Below the pieces are notes generated by a model. It was given only the letters and a program-made list of their open reading frames with translations, had not been told where the DNA came from and did not search any database. A program made the position numbers and the translations under genes. Positions 54,577 through 64,000 of a DNA stretch of 64,000 nucleotides are shown piece by piece. Position 1 is the stretch's first letter. Each line of letters begins with the position of its first letter. Location of the stretch: positions 1 to 64,000 of IMG/VR virus record IMGVR_UViG_3300032331_001766, one strand, 5' to 3'. This DNA comes from a virus.

Positions 54577-55623
54577 ATGAGCAATGATTTATTAAAAGAT
54601 ATTGCATCTGGTACAACAGCAACAGGTACATTTGCTTCCACTACAGGTGGAACAGGTACTCACGTCGCTTCCGAAAATGGAAACGGTGGTTTGTTAAACC
54701 CAGAGCAATCAGCTCGCTTTCTAGACTACATGTTCGATTCAACCGTAATTGGTAAGGTCGCACGTACAGTCCGCATGAAGGCAGACACAACCGAGATTGA
54801 TCGTATTGGTGTTGGCGAGAAGCTTATGAAGCTCGCTACAGAAGGAGATAACACAGCTACAAATGCTGCAGTTACTTTCTCAAAGATTTCTCTCACAACT
54901 AAGAAGCTTCGCTTAGATTGGGAACTTTCAACTGAGTCTCTAGAAGACAACATTGAAGGTCCAGATCTAGAAGATCACATCGCAAGAATGCTTGCAACAC
55001 AAGCAGGAAACGATATCGAAGATGTTATCCTTAACGGTAACACAGCATTAACAGGAGATGCACTTTACAAGGCATTTAACGGTGTAGTAAAGAAGGCTAA
55101 GACCTATGGTCGTGTAGTCGATGCAGCTGGAGCTGGCATTTCACGTGCCACATTCAACTCAGCACTTAAGGCACTCCCACGTAAGTACAAGCAACGTCGT
55201 ACAGACCTTCGCTTCCTTGCTGGATCAAACTTGATCCAGGATTACTTATACAACACATCACAGAACATTCAGAACGTTAACCCACAGGACATTGCTTCAG
55301 GCATCATCCGTGGAGATGTTCCAGTTCTTGGTGGACCAGCAGGATATGTAGCTCCATACGCATTTGGTATTCCAATCGTTGAAGTTCCACTTCTTCCAGA
55401 AACACAGACTGGTGACTACTCAGCAGCAGCAGGATCACACGGTGACGTGCACTTAACATTCCCAAATAACGTTGTTATTGGTGTTAAGCGTGACGTAACT
55501 GTTTACCGATTCTTCTGGCCACGTAAGGACTCAATTGAGTACACAATGTATACTCGTGTTGGCGTCCAGATCGAACAAGCAGATGCTTGGGTCGTAGTAA
55601 AGAACGTTAAGGTTGCTTCTTAA
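54577..55623 (+). CDS. major capsid protein (HK97 fold)
   Basis: The 348-residue protein has LLNPEQSARFLDYMFDSTVI, RMKADTTEIDRIGVGEKLM, then ATNAAVTFSKISLTTKKLRL, and the spine helix region DLEDHIARMLATQAGNDIED. The end (VGVQIEQADAWVVVKNVK) is a normal P-domain finish. Codon use here is more biased and GC-rich than its neighbours, as in highly expressed genes, and a strong terminator follows. Confidence 0.88.
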   Translation: MSNDLLKDIASGTTATGTFASTTGGTGTHVASENGNGGLLNPEQSARFLDYMFDSTVIGKVARTVRMKADTTEIDRIGVGEKLMKLATEGDNTATNAAVTFSKISLTTKKLRLDWELSTESLEDNIEGPDLEDHIARMLATQAGNDIEDVILNGNTALTGDALYKAFNGVVKKAKTYGRVVDAAGAGISRATFNSALKALPRKYKQRRTDLRFLAGSNLIQDYLYNTSQNIQNVNPQDIASGIIRGDVPVLGGPAGYVAPYAFGIPIVEVPLLPETQTGDYSAAAGSHGDVHLTFPNNVVIGVKRDVTVYRFFWPRKDSIEYTMYTRVGVQIEQADAWVVVKNVKVAS

Positions 55624-55649
55624 TTAATTTAAGAATTAATCACGGAAAG

Positions 55650-55676
55650 GCCCCCAATTAATTTTGGGGGCTTTTC
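55650..55676 (+). terminator. terminator after the major capsid gene
   Basis: GCCCCCAA (55650-55657), loop, TTGGGGGC (55664-55671), then TTTTC. Confidence 0.9.
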
Positions 55677-55726
55677 ATTTAAATTCATCAATGCTATAAT
55701 TAAATACCTAGAAAAAGGAGTAATAT

Positions 55727-56134
55727 ATGTCATTCGAGACATTAAAAGTTGCAGAACTAAGAAAGATCGCAGAAGATTTTGCGGTTGAAACAGAAGGTCT
55801 AAAAAACAAGGCGGATATTATTGCTGCCCTATCAGAAGAAGGCGTAACATATGCAGTCTATGCCAAAACTATAGAAAAGCTTGAAGAAGCAGAAGAAGAA
55901 GAAGAAGAAGCAGAAGAAATTCTTCCAAGATTTGATCCTAAGAAATCACAATCTAAGGATGATGTGCTAGTTAGAATGACTAGAGCAAATTTTCGTTACG
56001 ATATCATAGGATATACCTTTACAAAGGAGCATCCATTTATTGCAATGAAAGAAGAAGACGCACAAAAAATCTTTGATATGGAGGAAGGTTTCCGTTTAGC
56101 AACGCCAAGAGAAGCACAAGAGTACTACAGCTAA
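55727..56134 (+). CDS. Rho-N/SAP-like connector-region protein
   Basis: The 135-residue protein begins LKVAELRKIAEDFAVETEGL with KNKADIIAAL, a SAP/Rho-N/HeH-type two-helix motif. A Glu-rich run follows and a C-terminal domain (RMTRANFRYDIIGYTFTKEH). Similar proteins sit between capsid and connector genes in many phages. A TATAAT box at about 55694 and AGGAG drive it. Confidence 0.7.
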   Translation: MSFETLKVAELRKIAEDFAVETEGLKNKADIIAALSEEGVTYAVYAKTIEKLEEAEEEEEEAEEILPRFDPKKSQSKDDVLVRMTRANFRYDIIGYTFTKEHPFIAMKEEDAQKIFDMEEGFRLATPREAQEYYS

Positions 56135-56148
56135 ACAAACCTAATTAA

Positions 56149-57132
56149 ATGGCAGAAGTTTATATTGAAAGTAATTTTCCAGTTAAAACAAAAATATTTT
56201 ATGCTGGAGAAATTATTGACGCAGACGGTAGTGTTACAGCAGAAATTTATGACATTACCGAAGACCCTGCCATTGTACCCGCAATAAACCCAGGAACACT
56301 GATAACTCAATTGGTTGCGTCTAAGTCTGAATCAGACATTGGATCATATCAAATTGTTTTTCCATTTTCTCTTACAACTAGACCAAGAAAATTTAGAATT
56401 AAGTGGAGATATGCAATCAATTCAGAATTGGTAAATCATTTTACAACAGTAGATATTGTAACTCCATACATAGAGCTAGCTGATGCTATTGAAGATTTAG
56501 GATTTGGATCAGATTCGTCAGACCCAAATAACAAAACATATCATGAGTTAATTATGGCAGAAAAATGGGCTAGAAAAACAATTGAAACTTACACTGGACA
56601 GCAATTTTATTTATACAACGATATACATGTTGTCTATGGAGATAACGCCGACTCGTTAAGATTACCTTTTAAAATTAATGAGATTCATGAACTTTATGAA
56701 AATGACATATTGCTATTAGATACTATTAATAATATTAACAATTGGAATTATGATACTCAAATATCAGAAAGCGGATTTGGAGTTAGAATAAATCGAGCAA
56801 GCATGTTAGACAATACTGTTTATACAGCAAATGGAATGGTTCCGCCAAGCATCAATGATACTTATGGTGGCGTATTTAAAAATGGTTCAGTTTATAGAAT
56901 CCAAGGTGTATATGGATGGGACAGTGTTCCTGACGCAGTAAGCGAAGCATGTATATATTTAATGAAAGACTATTTTTCAAAAGATAAAACTTGGAGAGAA
57001 AAGTATATTGCTAGTTTATCTTCATTTGATTGGAATTTTAAGTACAACACAGGAGCTTTTGTAGGAACAGGTAATTTATATGCAGATCAAATATTATTAC
57101 CTTACGTCTTAACTCAAATGGTTGTAATTTAA
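56149..57132 (+). CDS. head-tail connector protein
   Basis: The 327-residue protein has an Ig-like N-terminal part (NFPVKTKIFYAGEIIDADGS) and a helical C-terminal half (YHELIMAEKWARKTIETYTG) like gp6/adaptor connectors, with VSEACIYLMKDYFSKDKTW. Start follows the previous gene by 14 bases. Confidence 0.7.
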   Translation: MAEVYIESNFPVKTKIFYAGEIIDADGSVTAEIYDITEDPAIVPAINPGTLITQLVASKSESDIGSYQIVFPFSLTTRPRKFRIKWRYAINSELVNHFTTVDIVTPYIELADAIEDLGFGSDSSDPNNKTYHELIMAEKWARKTIETYTGQQFYLYNDIHVVYGDNADSLRLPFKINEIHELYENDILLLDTINNINNWNYDTQISESGFGVRINRASMLDNTVYTANGMVPPSINDTYGGVFKNGSVYRIQGVYGWDSVPDAVSEACIYLMKDYFSKDKTWREKYIASLSSFDWNFKYNTGAFVGTGNLYADQILLPYVLTQMVVI

Positions 57133-57561
57133 ATGTTTGGTATAGTTGAAGCCACATTCTCAATGAGTCTTGACCTATATAAACAGTCTGATTTACAAGA
57201 TCCAAATACTGGTGCTATAAAAAAAGAATGGTCTTATGACAGCACAGTAAGTTGCTATGCCAAGGGTGTAATTAGCAATTCCTCTTCATCCAGATCTGGA
57301 GATAGACAAGCTTTTAATAATAGATATGAAAACGTACAATTTATTGATGTTCGTACAACAAATAAATTAAATACAAGATTTAAAATAACAAATATATGCG
57401 GTCCAAGTGGTAAACCAATATGGACTGAGCTAGATTACCCAACAGAAACACCAACAGTTTTTGAAGTTCTTGGATCAACACCATTAACAGACGCCTTTGG
57501 AAATATTTTAGGATATAACTCAAGCCTAAAAAGATCGGAGAATCAGCAAATTGGACTCTAG
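57133..57561 (+). CDS. head-tail joining protein (stopper type)
   Basis: The 142-residue beta protein (QSDLQDPNTGAIKKEWSYDS) is in the usual position of a head-closure stopper. The next gene's TTG lies inside its end. No diagnostic residues, so identity rests on order and size. Confidence 0.6.
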   Translation: MFGIVEATFSMSLDLYKQSDLQDPNTGAIKKEWSYDSTVSCYAKGVISNSSSSRSGDRQAFNNRYENVQFIDVRTTNKLNTRFKITNICGPSGKPIWTELDYPTETPTVFEVLGSTPLTDAFGNILGYNSSLKRSENQQIGL

Positions 57562-58339
57562 TCAATTATTAATGACAGCTGCCAGCGGACTTGAAAAGCT
57601 AATGGCTAACCCTACTAAGAATAATAAAAATTTAAGGGATAGCAGCGTGGCACAAATATCTGCTGCAATTTATTATAAGGCTAATGTTATTTCCCAATTG
57701 ACTTCAAACACTGCATTTCAGAAAAAATTTAGAGAAGTAATATATGGACAAATAGAAAAAGATTTTGGAGACTATATTGACTCTCAGGCAAGAACAAAGC
57801 CAAAAGCATTACACCATGTATATGAATGGGACAAGGCTGGTTCACCAGCAGCAAGACTATTTAAGTTAAAATCATTTGGGGATAACGCATTGTCGTTTAA
57901 AGTTGGATACGAATTTAAACTCTCTAAATCAAATGTTCCATCTCCAGCAAATTTTAAAAAATATAAGTTTGCTAATAAAGCATATGTAATGGAAAACGGC
58001 ATACCCGTTACAATTGCTCCAAAGGCCGCTGAGAGACTTGTGTTTGAGGTTAATGGTTATACCGTCTTTATGCCTAAAGGTCGCTCTATTACCGTTTCAA
58101 AGCCTGGTGGAGGCGGTGCTACGCATCAGTTCAGACTTGCATACTCAAGATTCTTTAGAGGAAATTTAGCGGGAGATTCAATTAGAAGATCTGGATTTCA
58201 ACAATTATTTAATTCAAAAATGTCAAAAGCATTAAAGGTTCCAGGAGGAATATCAAGAGTTCAATATTCTTTCGCACCAAATACAGTTAGAGCTCAAGCA
58301 AACTCAGCATTAAGTCAAGCATTTGGAGGATCACTATGA
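57551..58339 (+). CDS. tail-neck completion protein
   Basis: The 262-residue basic protein (RNDKN-type; FKVGYEFKLSKSNVPSPANF) starts at TTG in overlap with the previous stop. It resembles larger members of the HK97 gp10 or neck family in place and charge. Identity tentative. Confidence 0.55.
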   Translation: MDSSQLLMTAASGLEKLMANPTKNNKNLRDSSVAQISAAIYYKANVISQLTSNTAFQKKFREVIYGQIEKDFGDYIDSQARTKPKALHHVYEWDKAGSPAARLFKLKSFGDNALSFKVGYEFKLSKSNVPSPANFKKYKFANKAYVMENGIPVTIAPKAAERLVFEVNGYTVFMPKGRSITVSKPGGGGATHQFRLAYSRFFRGNLAGDSIRRSGFQQLFNSKMSKALKVPGGISRVQYSFAPNTVRAQANSALSQAFGGSL

Positions 58340-58848
58340 CAGTAGATTATAAAGCAGATGCAATGCTAGAAGTCCGCAAATATTTGTGGGACTCATTGGC
58401 TACAATAGGAATATTTGATGAAAATAATTATTATAGCGATAACATTGGAACTACAATAATTCCAATTATTCCAGTACAGCAACAGCCAGAACTAAATCAA
58501 TTCTTAAGCGGAAAGAAGCACATAGTCTATGATAAGGTAGGAATGTCATATGAGGAGAACTGGGTCATATGCTGCGAGCAGATCTTGTTTACAATCTATT
58601 CAACAGATGTATCTGAGATAGCAGAAATTAGAAACTTTATGACAGATTTATTTAGAAGAATAGACGAGTCAGCAAGAGATGTAAACTTGTGGGATGGAAT
58701 GTCTAATAAATTCAAATTCCATAGCATCTTTATTTCTGACATATCTGCCACAACTCCATCTGAAGAACTTCAAGGCTTTCTATCAGCAGATGTCATCCTT
58801 GAAATTAAATACTCAAGATACTCTGATATACAGGGCAGATTTATCTAG
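58336..58848 (+). CDS. tail terminator-like protein
   Basis: The 170-residue protein (MLEVRKYLWDSLATIGIFDE; NWVICCEQILFTIYSTDVSE) overlaps the previous gene and precedes the tail tube gene, the normal place for a tail terminator. LFRRIDESARDVNLW and a beta end (SADVILEIKYSRY) fit. Confidence 0.65.
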   Translation: MTVDYKADAMLEVRKYLWDSLATIGIFDENNYYSDNIGTTIIPIIPVQQQPELNQFLSGKKHIVYDKVGMSYEENWVICCEQILFTIYSTDVSEIAEIRNFMTDLFRRIDESARDVNLWDGMSNKFKFHSIFISDISATTPSEELQGFLSADVILEIKYSRYSDIQGRFI

Positions 58849-58866
58849 TTTGCCTTAAGGCTCAAA

Positions 58867-58917
58867 ATGGCTTATTATTATACCAGAGGAAAGCGGCCTA
58901 GCCAGCCAAAATTTTAG
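58867..58917 (+). CDS. possible 16-residue basic peptide
   Basis: AAGG, six bases, ATG then MAYYYTRGKRPSQPKF and TAG. It has a proper ribosome binding site and lies in the leader of the tail tube gene, but its length makes the call weak. Confidence 0.25.
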   Translation: MAYYYTRGKRPSQPKF

Positions 58918-58959
58918 AATACAACTTAATATAGATTTTTATAAACAGGAGGTTTTACA

Positions 58960-59652
58960 ATGGCAACATTTAATAATGCCAAGAACATTCTCGTAGGTGC
59001 TTCACCACTGTTCCTTTCAACAAAGGATTCAACTGATGGAACATACGCCGAGAACATGGAGCCAGGCTCATCAGCTGGAGTTGCATATCCATCAGCAGCA
59101 TCTTATACAGATGCTTTGAACTCAGCAACAACAAAGTTTCGTAACGTAGGTTACACAAACAATGGTCTTCAGATTACTTACAACCCATCATACGGTTCAG
59201 TAACAGTAGATCAGCTTCTTGATACAGCTAAGCTTTTCAAGGAGTCAATGGAAGTTATGATTGCAACAGAAATGACTGAAGGTACTCTTGAAAACGTACT
59301 AACAGTATTTGGTCAAGGATCTTCAACTCTTACAACTGAAGCTGGATACACATCAGGTACAGCTGAAGGAAAGAAGACACTTGGTCTTGCAGCAGGAGCT
59401 CTCGGTGTTCAGCCAACAGAGCGTCAATTAATTGCAGTTGGTCAGTCACCAACAACAACTGATGGAACTAATACAGAAAGAACAGAGCGTATTTATTATG
59501 CACGTCGTGTTCTTTCAGTTCAGCAATCAGCATTCTCATTAGCACGTAATAATCCAACCACATTCCCAGTAACATTCCGTCTGCTTCCAGACGGCAATAC
59601 AGCATACGCTGGCCAGGAATACGGTAAGATTATTGACCGTGTTATTGCATAA
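58960..59652 (+). CDS. major tail (tube) protein
   Basis: The 230-residue protein (FNNAKNILVGASPLFLSTKD; NNGLQITYNPSYGSVTVDQL; LDTAKLFKESMEVMIATEMT) is typical of siphovirus tube proteins with a beta-sandwich. A strong AGGAGG site, biased codons and a terminator suggest high expression. No sheath gene was found beside it. Confidence 0.82.
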   Translation: MATFNNAKNILVGASPLFLSTKDSTDGTYAENMEPGSSAGVAYPSAASYTDALNSATTKFRNVGYTNNGLQITYNPSYGSVTVDQLLDTAKLFKESMEVMIATEMTEGTLENVLTVFGQGSSTLTTEAGYTSGTAEGKKTLGLAAGALGVQPTERQLIAVGQSPTTTDGTNTERTERIYYARRVLSVQQSAFSLARNNPTTFPVTFRLLPDGNTAYAGQEYGKIIDRVIA

Positions 59653-59672
59653 TTTAATACTTTAAATTACGG

Positions 59673-59698
59673 AAACCCCCATTGATATGGGGGTTTTC
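59673..59698 (+). terminator. terminator after the tail tube gene
   Basis: AAACCCCCAT (59673-59682), TGAT, ATGGGGGTTT (59687-59696), then TC. Confidence 0.85.
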
Positions 59699-59758
59699 TG
59701 TTTGTGTTAATAAAACCCTTTTGTTATAATAATAAAGACATATCCATAGGAGGATAAA

Positions 59759-60091
59759 TTGGCAACTACAGTATATGACGTAGAAGAAATTACGTTACAG
59801 AATGGCGCAACAGTTAACCTTAAGCCATTAACAATTAAAGAACTACGCAAGTTTATGGCTGCTATCTCCAAAACTGGAGAAGCAAAAACAGAAGACGAAA
59901 CACTAACAATTCTTATTGACGCTTGTGCAGTAGCATTAGAAAAGCAATTACCAGAATTGGTAAAAGATCGTGACGCATTTGAAGATGTTTTAGACGTTCC
60001 TACCATCAACCGCATTCTTGAAGTTTGCGGAGGAATTAAGATGGACGACCCAAACCTTCTAGCGGCAGCGGTTCTGGCTGGTCAGAACTAG
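59759..60091 (+). CDS. tail assembly chaperone (G-type)
   Basis: The 110-residue protein starts at TTG (MATTVYDVEEITLQNGATV) after AGGAGG. LKPLTIKELRKFMAAISKTG is normal for siphovirus G-type chaperones. It ends at TAG 60089-60091, with a slippery CCCAAAC at 60049-60055 inside. Confidence 0.82.
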   Translation: MATTVYDVEEITLQNGATVNLKPLTIKELRKFMAAISKTGEAKTEDETLTILIDACAVALEKQLPELVKDRDAFEDVLDVPTINRILEVCGGIKMDDPNLLAAAVLAGQN

Positions 60092-60420
60092 ATTTAGCCG
60101 CTTTAGAGGGAGAAGTTTTTCTTTTAGGTAATTGGAAAAATTACGCAGAGATAGAAGAAAATCTTTCAATGCCAGAACTTATTCAAACATTGAAGTCAAT
60201 GCAAAAAACGGAATCAGAGAAAAGAAAATTTTTAGCTGGAATCCAAGGTGTTGATATAAATGATGAACAAGAAGAAAAAGAAGGTCCTACCTTTGAAGAT
60301 ATACAAAGAAGAGCACTTGGCATACATGCAAGCGGAGATGATATAACATCACTTCAAGGAGCATTAGCAGCACAAAGTGGATTTGGTATCGGAGCTGGAT
60401 TAGGATACACCAGGGAGTAA
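60040..60420 (+). CDS. T extension of the chaperone, made by -1 frameshift
   Basis: The frame is open from 60040 to 60420 with no credible start, and after the slip reads SGSGSGWSELDLAALEGEVF and a helical, charged end (EKKEG-type, FEDIQRRALGIHASG). CCCAAAC (60049-60055) in the frame C CCA AAC is a canonical -1 site. The GT product would be 220 residues. It guides tape measure and tube assembly. Confidence 0.82.
   Translation, partial: DGRPKPSSGSGSGWSELDLAALEGEVFLLGNWKNYAEIEENLSMPELIQTLKSMQKTESEKRKFLAGIQGVDINDEQEEKEGPTFEDIQRRALGIHASGDDITSLQGALAAQSGFGIGAGLGYTRE
60049..60055 (+). other. -1 frameshift slippery heptamer CCCAAAC
   Basis: Codons GAC-CCA-AAC can re-pair as CCC-AAA after a one-base slip back. 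Position within the overlap of the two chaperone frames is right. Confidence 0.85.
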
Positions 60421-60429
60421 AATAGATAA

Positions 60430-63400
60430 ATGGCTGATGAGCAAATTGTAACCAATATAGTTGCAACCTCAGATTTTTCAAGTCTCATTGCCGATGTGCA
60501 ACGGACCACAGCAGCACTATCTAAATTACAGTCACAACTAGCTTTATCAAATACAGCATTAGCGAATCAGGCTGGCCAGATACAAAAAGGTTTTGGAGAA
60601 ACTCTAAGATCAACTGGCCAGTTTACTTCGCATTTTGTTACTGTTGGATCAGAGGTAGATAGATTTGGTAAAAGCCTTGATTCTGGAAGATTAAAGTTAA
60701 GAGATTATTTTAAAACTTGGCAAGATCACACAAAAAGTTCTGGCGGATTAATTAGAGGTTTAGCAAAAGAACAGGTTGCATTACAGCAATCTATAGTTCA
60801 ATCGCTTGGTAAAACTGCAGATGGAATGCAGAAGTTTAACGTACACGTTAAGACTGGGCTAGATGAAGTAGCAAACAGAACTGCATTAGCAAAGAAAGAA
60901 ATGCAGATATACAACAAGGTTATTCAAGACGGCGGAAATCAAATTATTAACTGGGGTAAAAATACTCAGTGGGCTGGTCGTCAGTTAACAGTAGGACTCA
61001 CAGTTCCAATAGCAGCATTTGGTGTGGCTGCATCAAAAGCATTTAGAGATGTTGACCAAGAGCTTGTTAGACTTACAAAGGTTTACGGTGGGCTTTCTGC
61101 AACTAGCGCAGTAGAGTTAGCTAAAGTTAGAAAAGATGTTTCTGCAACAGCTAAAGAATTAGCTGCAGCATATGGAGCGTCGTACAAAGATACAATTGCA
61201 TTAGCAGCAGATATTGCAGCAACTGGTAAACAGGGCAACGAGCTGCTTCAGTCTACAAAAGAAGCAACAAGACTTTCTATTCTTGGAGAAGTAGATAGAC
61301 AAGAAGCTATGAAAGCAACTCTTGCAATTCAATCAGCATTTAAAAAGAATACAACAGAGCTTGGCAAATCAATTAACTTTCTTAACGCAGTTGAAAACCA
61401 AACCTCAACAAGCCTTGCAGATTTAGTTGAAGCTATACCAAAAGCTGGACCAGTAGTTAAAGCACTTGGCGGAGACATAGAAGATTTAGCACTTTATCTT
61501 ACAGCTATGCGTGAAGGCGGAATTAACGCATCTGAAGGAGCAAATGCTTTAAAGTCAGCATTAGCATCTATCATTAACCCAACTAAAGTTGCTAAAGAAA
61601 TGTTTCAAGGATTTGGAATTGATTTAGGTGGGATAGTAACAAAAAATGCTGGAAACTTAACAGGAACTATATTAGAGATTCAAGCAGCATTAGAAACACT
61701 AGATCCTCTTAAGAAATCACAGGCAATTGAGCAGTTGTTTGGTAAGTTCCAGTTTGCAAGAATGAATGCTTTATTTGAGAATTTGGGTAAGCAGGGTAGC
61801 CAGACTTTACAGGTATTAGATTTAATGAAAGCAAGCTCACAAGATCTTGCAAATGTGGCTGGACGAGAATTAGCACAAATTACTGAGTCTGCTTCTGGTA
61901 AATATAGAAGAGCATTAGAGTCATTAAAGGCAGACTTAGCTAAAGTAGGAGAGCAGTTCTTAACAATTCAAACATTCTTTATTGAATTAGTAGATAAAAT
62001 AATTAACTTTGTAAACAAATTACCAGAGCCTATTCAAAAAGTTCTTACATTGCTAGCTGGATTCACTGCAGCAGCGGGTCCACTTATTATGTTAACTGGT
62101 GTATTTGCTAACTTCTTTGGATATGTAATTAAGGGAATTGGCCATCTAAGAGCTTTATTTAAGGGCGGCGAAGGATTTAAATTATTAACACCTCAAATAA
62201 TAGCTGCAAATCAAGCTGGAAGTTTAATAGAAAAAACATTTTATAGCGATGCTCAAGCAGCAGCGACATTAGCTAATGCCCTAAGTAATTTAAATAATGA
62301 ATTTAATCTTCTATACAATAAAGCAAACAACATTGCGCCAGTAGCACCAGCAATTTCAACAATGGCAAGCACCATGATGTTGCCAGGCGGAGCAACAGAA
62401 AGAGTTGTAAATAAGCAAAGCTCAATGCTAGGCAAGCCTTATTCAAGAGATATGTCTCATATGATTCCTTCAAAAACTGGACAAGCAGGAACAATGTTTG
62501 GAGTTCTTCCTGGAACTGCTCCAGTAAATAAAAGAATTAGTAATAACCCACAGATCTATGCAGCAGGAGATTTGCCAGATGTTCCTGGATTAACTAATGT
62601 TAATAAAGTTTCAACAGGTGTTGTAGCAGCAGAAGCTGCTAAATGGCACTCAATGACTGCAGCAATTGCAATGCAATCAGATGCAGAACTTACAGCATTG
62701 AAACAAGAAGTTGCTGCAACTGGAACAATTACACATGAATTGTCTTCTTCATACCAGGCATTGTTGCCTAAGATGACTGAAGTTATTCAGAAAGCTGTTA
62801 AAGAATCAGAGTTAATTGTTGCTCAGACACAATCTGGTAAAATAACGTTAGATCAAGCAAGAGCAAAAATCACTGCGCTTAATGCACAAATAGAAACATT
62901 ATTAGCATCAACAGCACAAGGAGTTGCAACAGCACAGGGAAGATCTATTAATGTTGGAATGGTTCCATTAACAAATCAACCAGCTGTATCTCCAACTGGC
63001 AAGAGCAACATGAAAGAAATGTTCCACAAGAGTGCTAACGCAAATCTTATTAATAAAATAGCTGGCGTACTTGGAGTAAGAACTTCAGGCGGAGGATACA
63101 GCACTGAAACAACAATGCCAAAGAGATTTGCAGAAGGTGGATTTGTACCAGGAACTGGAAACACAGATACTCATCCAGATTCACTACCTGCTGGATCTTA
63201 TGTTGTAAATAAAAAGTCTTCTGAAAATCCTATGTATAGACCTATACTTAGAGCAATGAAAACTGGAATTAGATTTAGCAAGGGTGGAGAAGTACCAGTC
63301 GTACTAACACCAGGAGAGTTTGTTGCTGACCCACAAACAGCAAGAGAAAACGCACCAGTTCTAAGATCTATTAATGCTGGTAATTATGCTGTTGGCGGAA

Positions 63401-64000
63401 CAGTAAGTATGAATAAAGTTAACTATGGAATTTCACCAAACAAGCAAAGAGTAAAGAGCCCAGCAATCATTGAAGATGCTTTAGCTAAAGTTATTGCATT
63501 TAACACAGATAAAAACTATGCTAAAAATAATTATACTGGTGCAGTATTAAATGACTCATGGGCAATATATGATGCAATAACTTCTGCAACTGGAAGACCA
63601 GCAGATCCAAAAGAAGCAATTTCAATTGCAGAAGCAATGGAAGAAGAAGCAAGATCAGCATCGACCTTTGGCGGAGTGCTAGATGAAAATGAATATCGTA
63701 AAGTCGCTAAAGAACAGATGACTACATGGAAAAAGAAACTTAAAGAACAGTATCCTTCTATAAGACTTACAAGTTCTAACAAAAGACAAAATGCAACTGA
63801 TCCAACTGTCAGAAAATTAATTTATGCAATGATGCTTAAGGATAAAAGATTTAGTAGAGATTACCTAAAAACGCTAGATGTTTCTGAAGGCGGAAATGCA
63901 GTAAGAGCACACAGAGATCAGCTTTCTCAGTCTAAGAATAAGAATAATCCTTATAAGTATTTAAGAGCAGCCGTTGTTACTCCAACAAATGTTAATTATG
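60430..64000 (+). CDS. tape measure protein (partial, runs off the window)
   Basis: The open frame from ATG 60430 (MADEQIVTNIVATSDFSSLI) continues past the end, at least 1190 codons. It has long helices, the TP901-type core (AFRDVDQELVRLTKVYGGLS, and KAGPVVKALGGDIEDLALYL), a hydrophobic span (KVLTLLAGFTAAAGPLIMLT), and Gly/Lys segments (GGFVPGTGNTDTHPDSLPAG) found in tape measures of this type. Its length sets tail length. Confidence 0.88.
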   Translation, partial: MADEQIVTNIVATSDFSSLIADVQRTTAALSKLQSQLALSNTALANQAGQIQKGFGETLRSTGQFTSHFVTVGSEVDRFGKSLDSGRLKLRDYFKTWQDHTKSSGGLIRGLAKEQVALQQSIVQSLGKTADGMQKFNVHVKTGLDEVANRTALAKKEMQIYNKVIQDGGNQIINWGKNTQWAGRQLTVGLTVPIAAFGVAASKAFRDVDQELVRLTKVYGGLSATSAVELAKVRKDVSATAKELAAAYGASYKDTIALAADIAATGKQGNELLQSTKEATRLSILGEVDRQEAMKATLAIQSAFKKNTTELGKSINFLNAVENQTSTSLADLVEAIPKAGPVVKALGGDIEDLALYLTAMREGGINASEGANALKSALASIINPTKVAKEMFQGFGIDLGGIVTKNAGNLTGTILEIQAALETLDPLKKSQAIEQLFGKFQFARMNALFENLGKQGSQTLQVLDLMKASSQDLANVAGRELAQITESASGKYRRALESLKADLAKVGEQFLTIQTFFIELVDKIINFVNKLPEPIQKVLTLLAGFTAAAGPLIMLTGVFANFFGYVIKGIGHLRALFKGGEGFKLLTPQIIAANQAGSLIEKTFYSDAQAAATLANALSNLNNEFNLLYNKANNIAPVAPAISTMASTMMLPGGATERVVNKQSSMLGKPYSRDMSHMIPSKTGQAGTMFGVLPGTAPVNKRISNNPQIYAAGDLPDVPGLTNVNKVSTGVVAAEAAKWHSMTAAIAMQSDAELTALKQEVAATGTITHELSSSYQALLPKMTEVIQKAVKESELIVAQTQSGKITLDQARAKITALNAQIETLLASTAQGVATAQGRSINVGMVPLTNQPAVSPTGKSNMKEMFHKSANANLINKIAGVLGVRTSGGGYSTETTMPKRFAEGGFVPGTGNTDTHPDSLPAGSYVVNKKSSENPMYRPILRAMKTGIRFSKGGEVPVVLTPGEFVADPQTARENAPVLRSINAGNYAVGGTVSMNKVNYGISPNKQRVKSPAIIEDALAKVIAFNTDKNYAKNNYTGAVLNDSWAIYDAITSATGRPADPKEAISIAEAMEEEARSASTFGGVLDENEYRKVAKEQMTTWKKKLKEQYPSIRLTSSNKRQNATDPTVRKLIYAMMLKDKRFSRDYLKTLDVSEGGNAVRAHRDQLSQSKNKNNPYKYLRAAVVTPTNVNY

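Overview
The window looks like part of the genome of a large tailed dsDNA phage (or a prophage of one) of an actinobacterium. It holds an HK97-type head and tail gene order (portal, protease/scaffold, major capsid, connectors, tail tube, frameshifted tail chaperones, tape measure). A WhiB-family regulator points to an actinobacterial host, because that family is known from Actinobacteria and their phages. An Lsr2-type DNA-binding protein, a DUF7455-like zinc protein, GAAAGG-type ribosome binding sites and many leaderless starts agree. The DNA is AT-rich, so an AT-rich planktonic actinobacterium is a plausible host, but this is inference. No terminase, DNA polymerase or integrase is visible, so the genome extends beyond the window. 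One tail-tube gene and no sheath gene suggest a siphovirus.

Layout. (1) 1-10.8 kb, + strand: two small holin-like membrane proteins, tRNA-Asn, WhiB, a proteasome-like Ntn hydrolase, a secreted subtilase, thioredoxin, a secreted Ala/Thr-rich protein, DUF2061, two 2OG-Fe(II) oxygenases and many short zinc-finger or disordered proteins. (2) 10.8-11.4 kb: non-coding convergent junction with tandem repeats and DnaA-box-like sites. (3) 11.4-22.1 kb, - strand: about 35 small, tightly packed, probably early genes (Lsr2-like, DUF1281-like, DUF932, DUF7455-like), tRNA-Asp, and an unusual repeated promoter architecture. (4) 22.3-24.3 kb, + strand: tRNA-Ile(UAU), a cupin-like protein and another oxygenase. 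(5) 24.4-27.0 kb, - strand: two oxygenase-family genes, then a lysozyme-like gene with three small genes. (6) 27.0-64 kb, + strand: glycosyltransferase, class II ribonucleotide reductase, sugar-nucleotide SDR, EF-hand holin candidate, a long fibre region, a block of six oxygenases and two DUF6065-like genes, then head and tail genes up to a tape measure cut by the window end.

How they fit together. Thioredoxin could supply electrons to the B12-dependent reductase. The most striking system is a fibre-like protein with two FN3-like domains, 24 FFxPP hexapeptides and a Hint (intein-like) C-terminus, followed directly by six 2OG oxygenases of prolyl-hydroxylase type. With a nearby glycosyltransferase and SDR, this suggests hydroxylation, and perhaps glycosylation, of proline-rich virion fibres, resembling plant extensins. 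The - strand early region has thirteen TGTCAG-N10-TATAAT-like promoters. Four of these carry an upstream 48-bp element, TGTGA-N6-TCACA-N8-GGG-N16-CGTAA, with fixed overall length.
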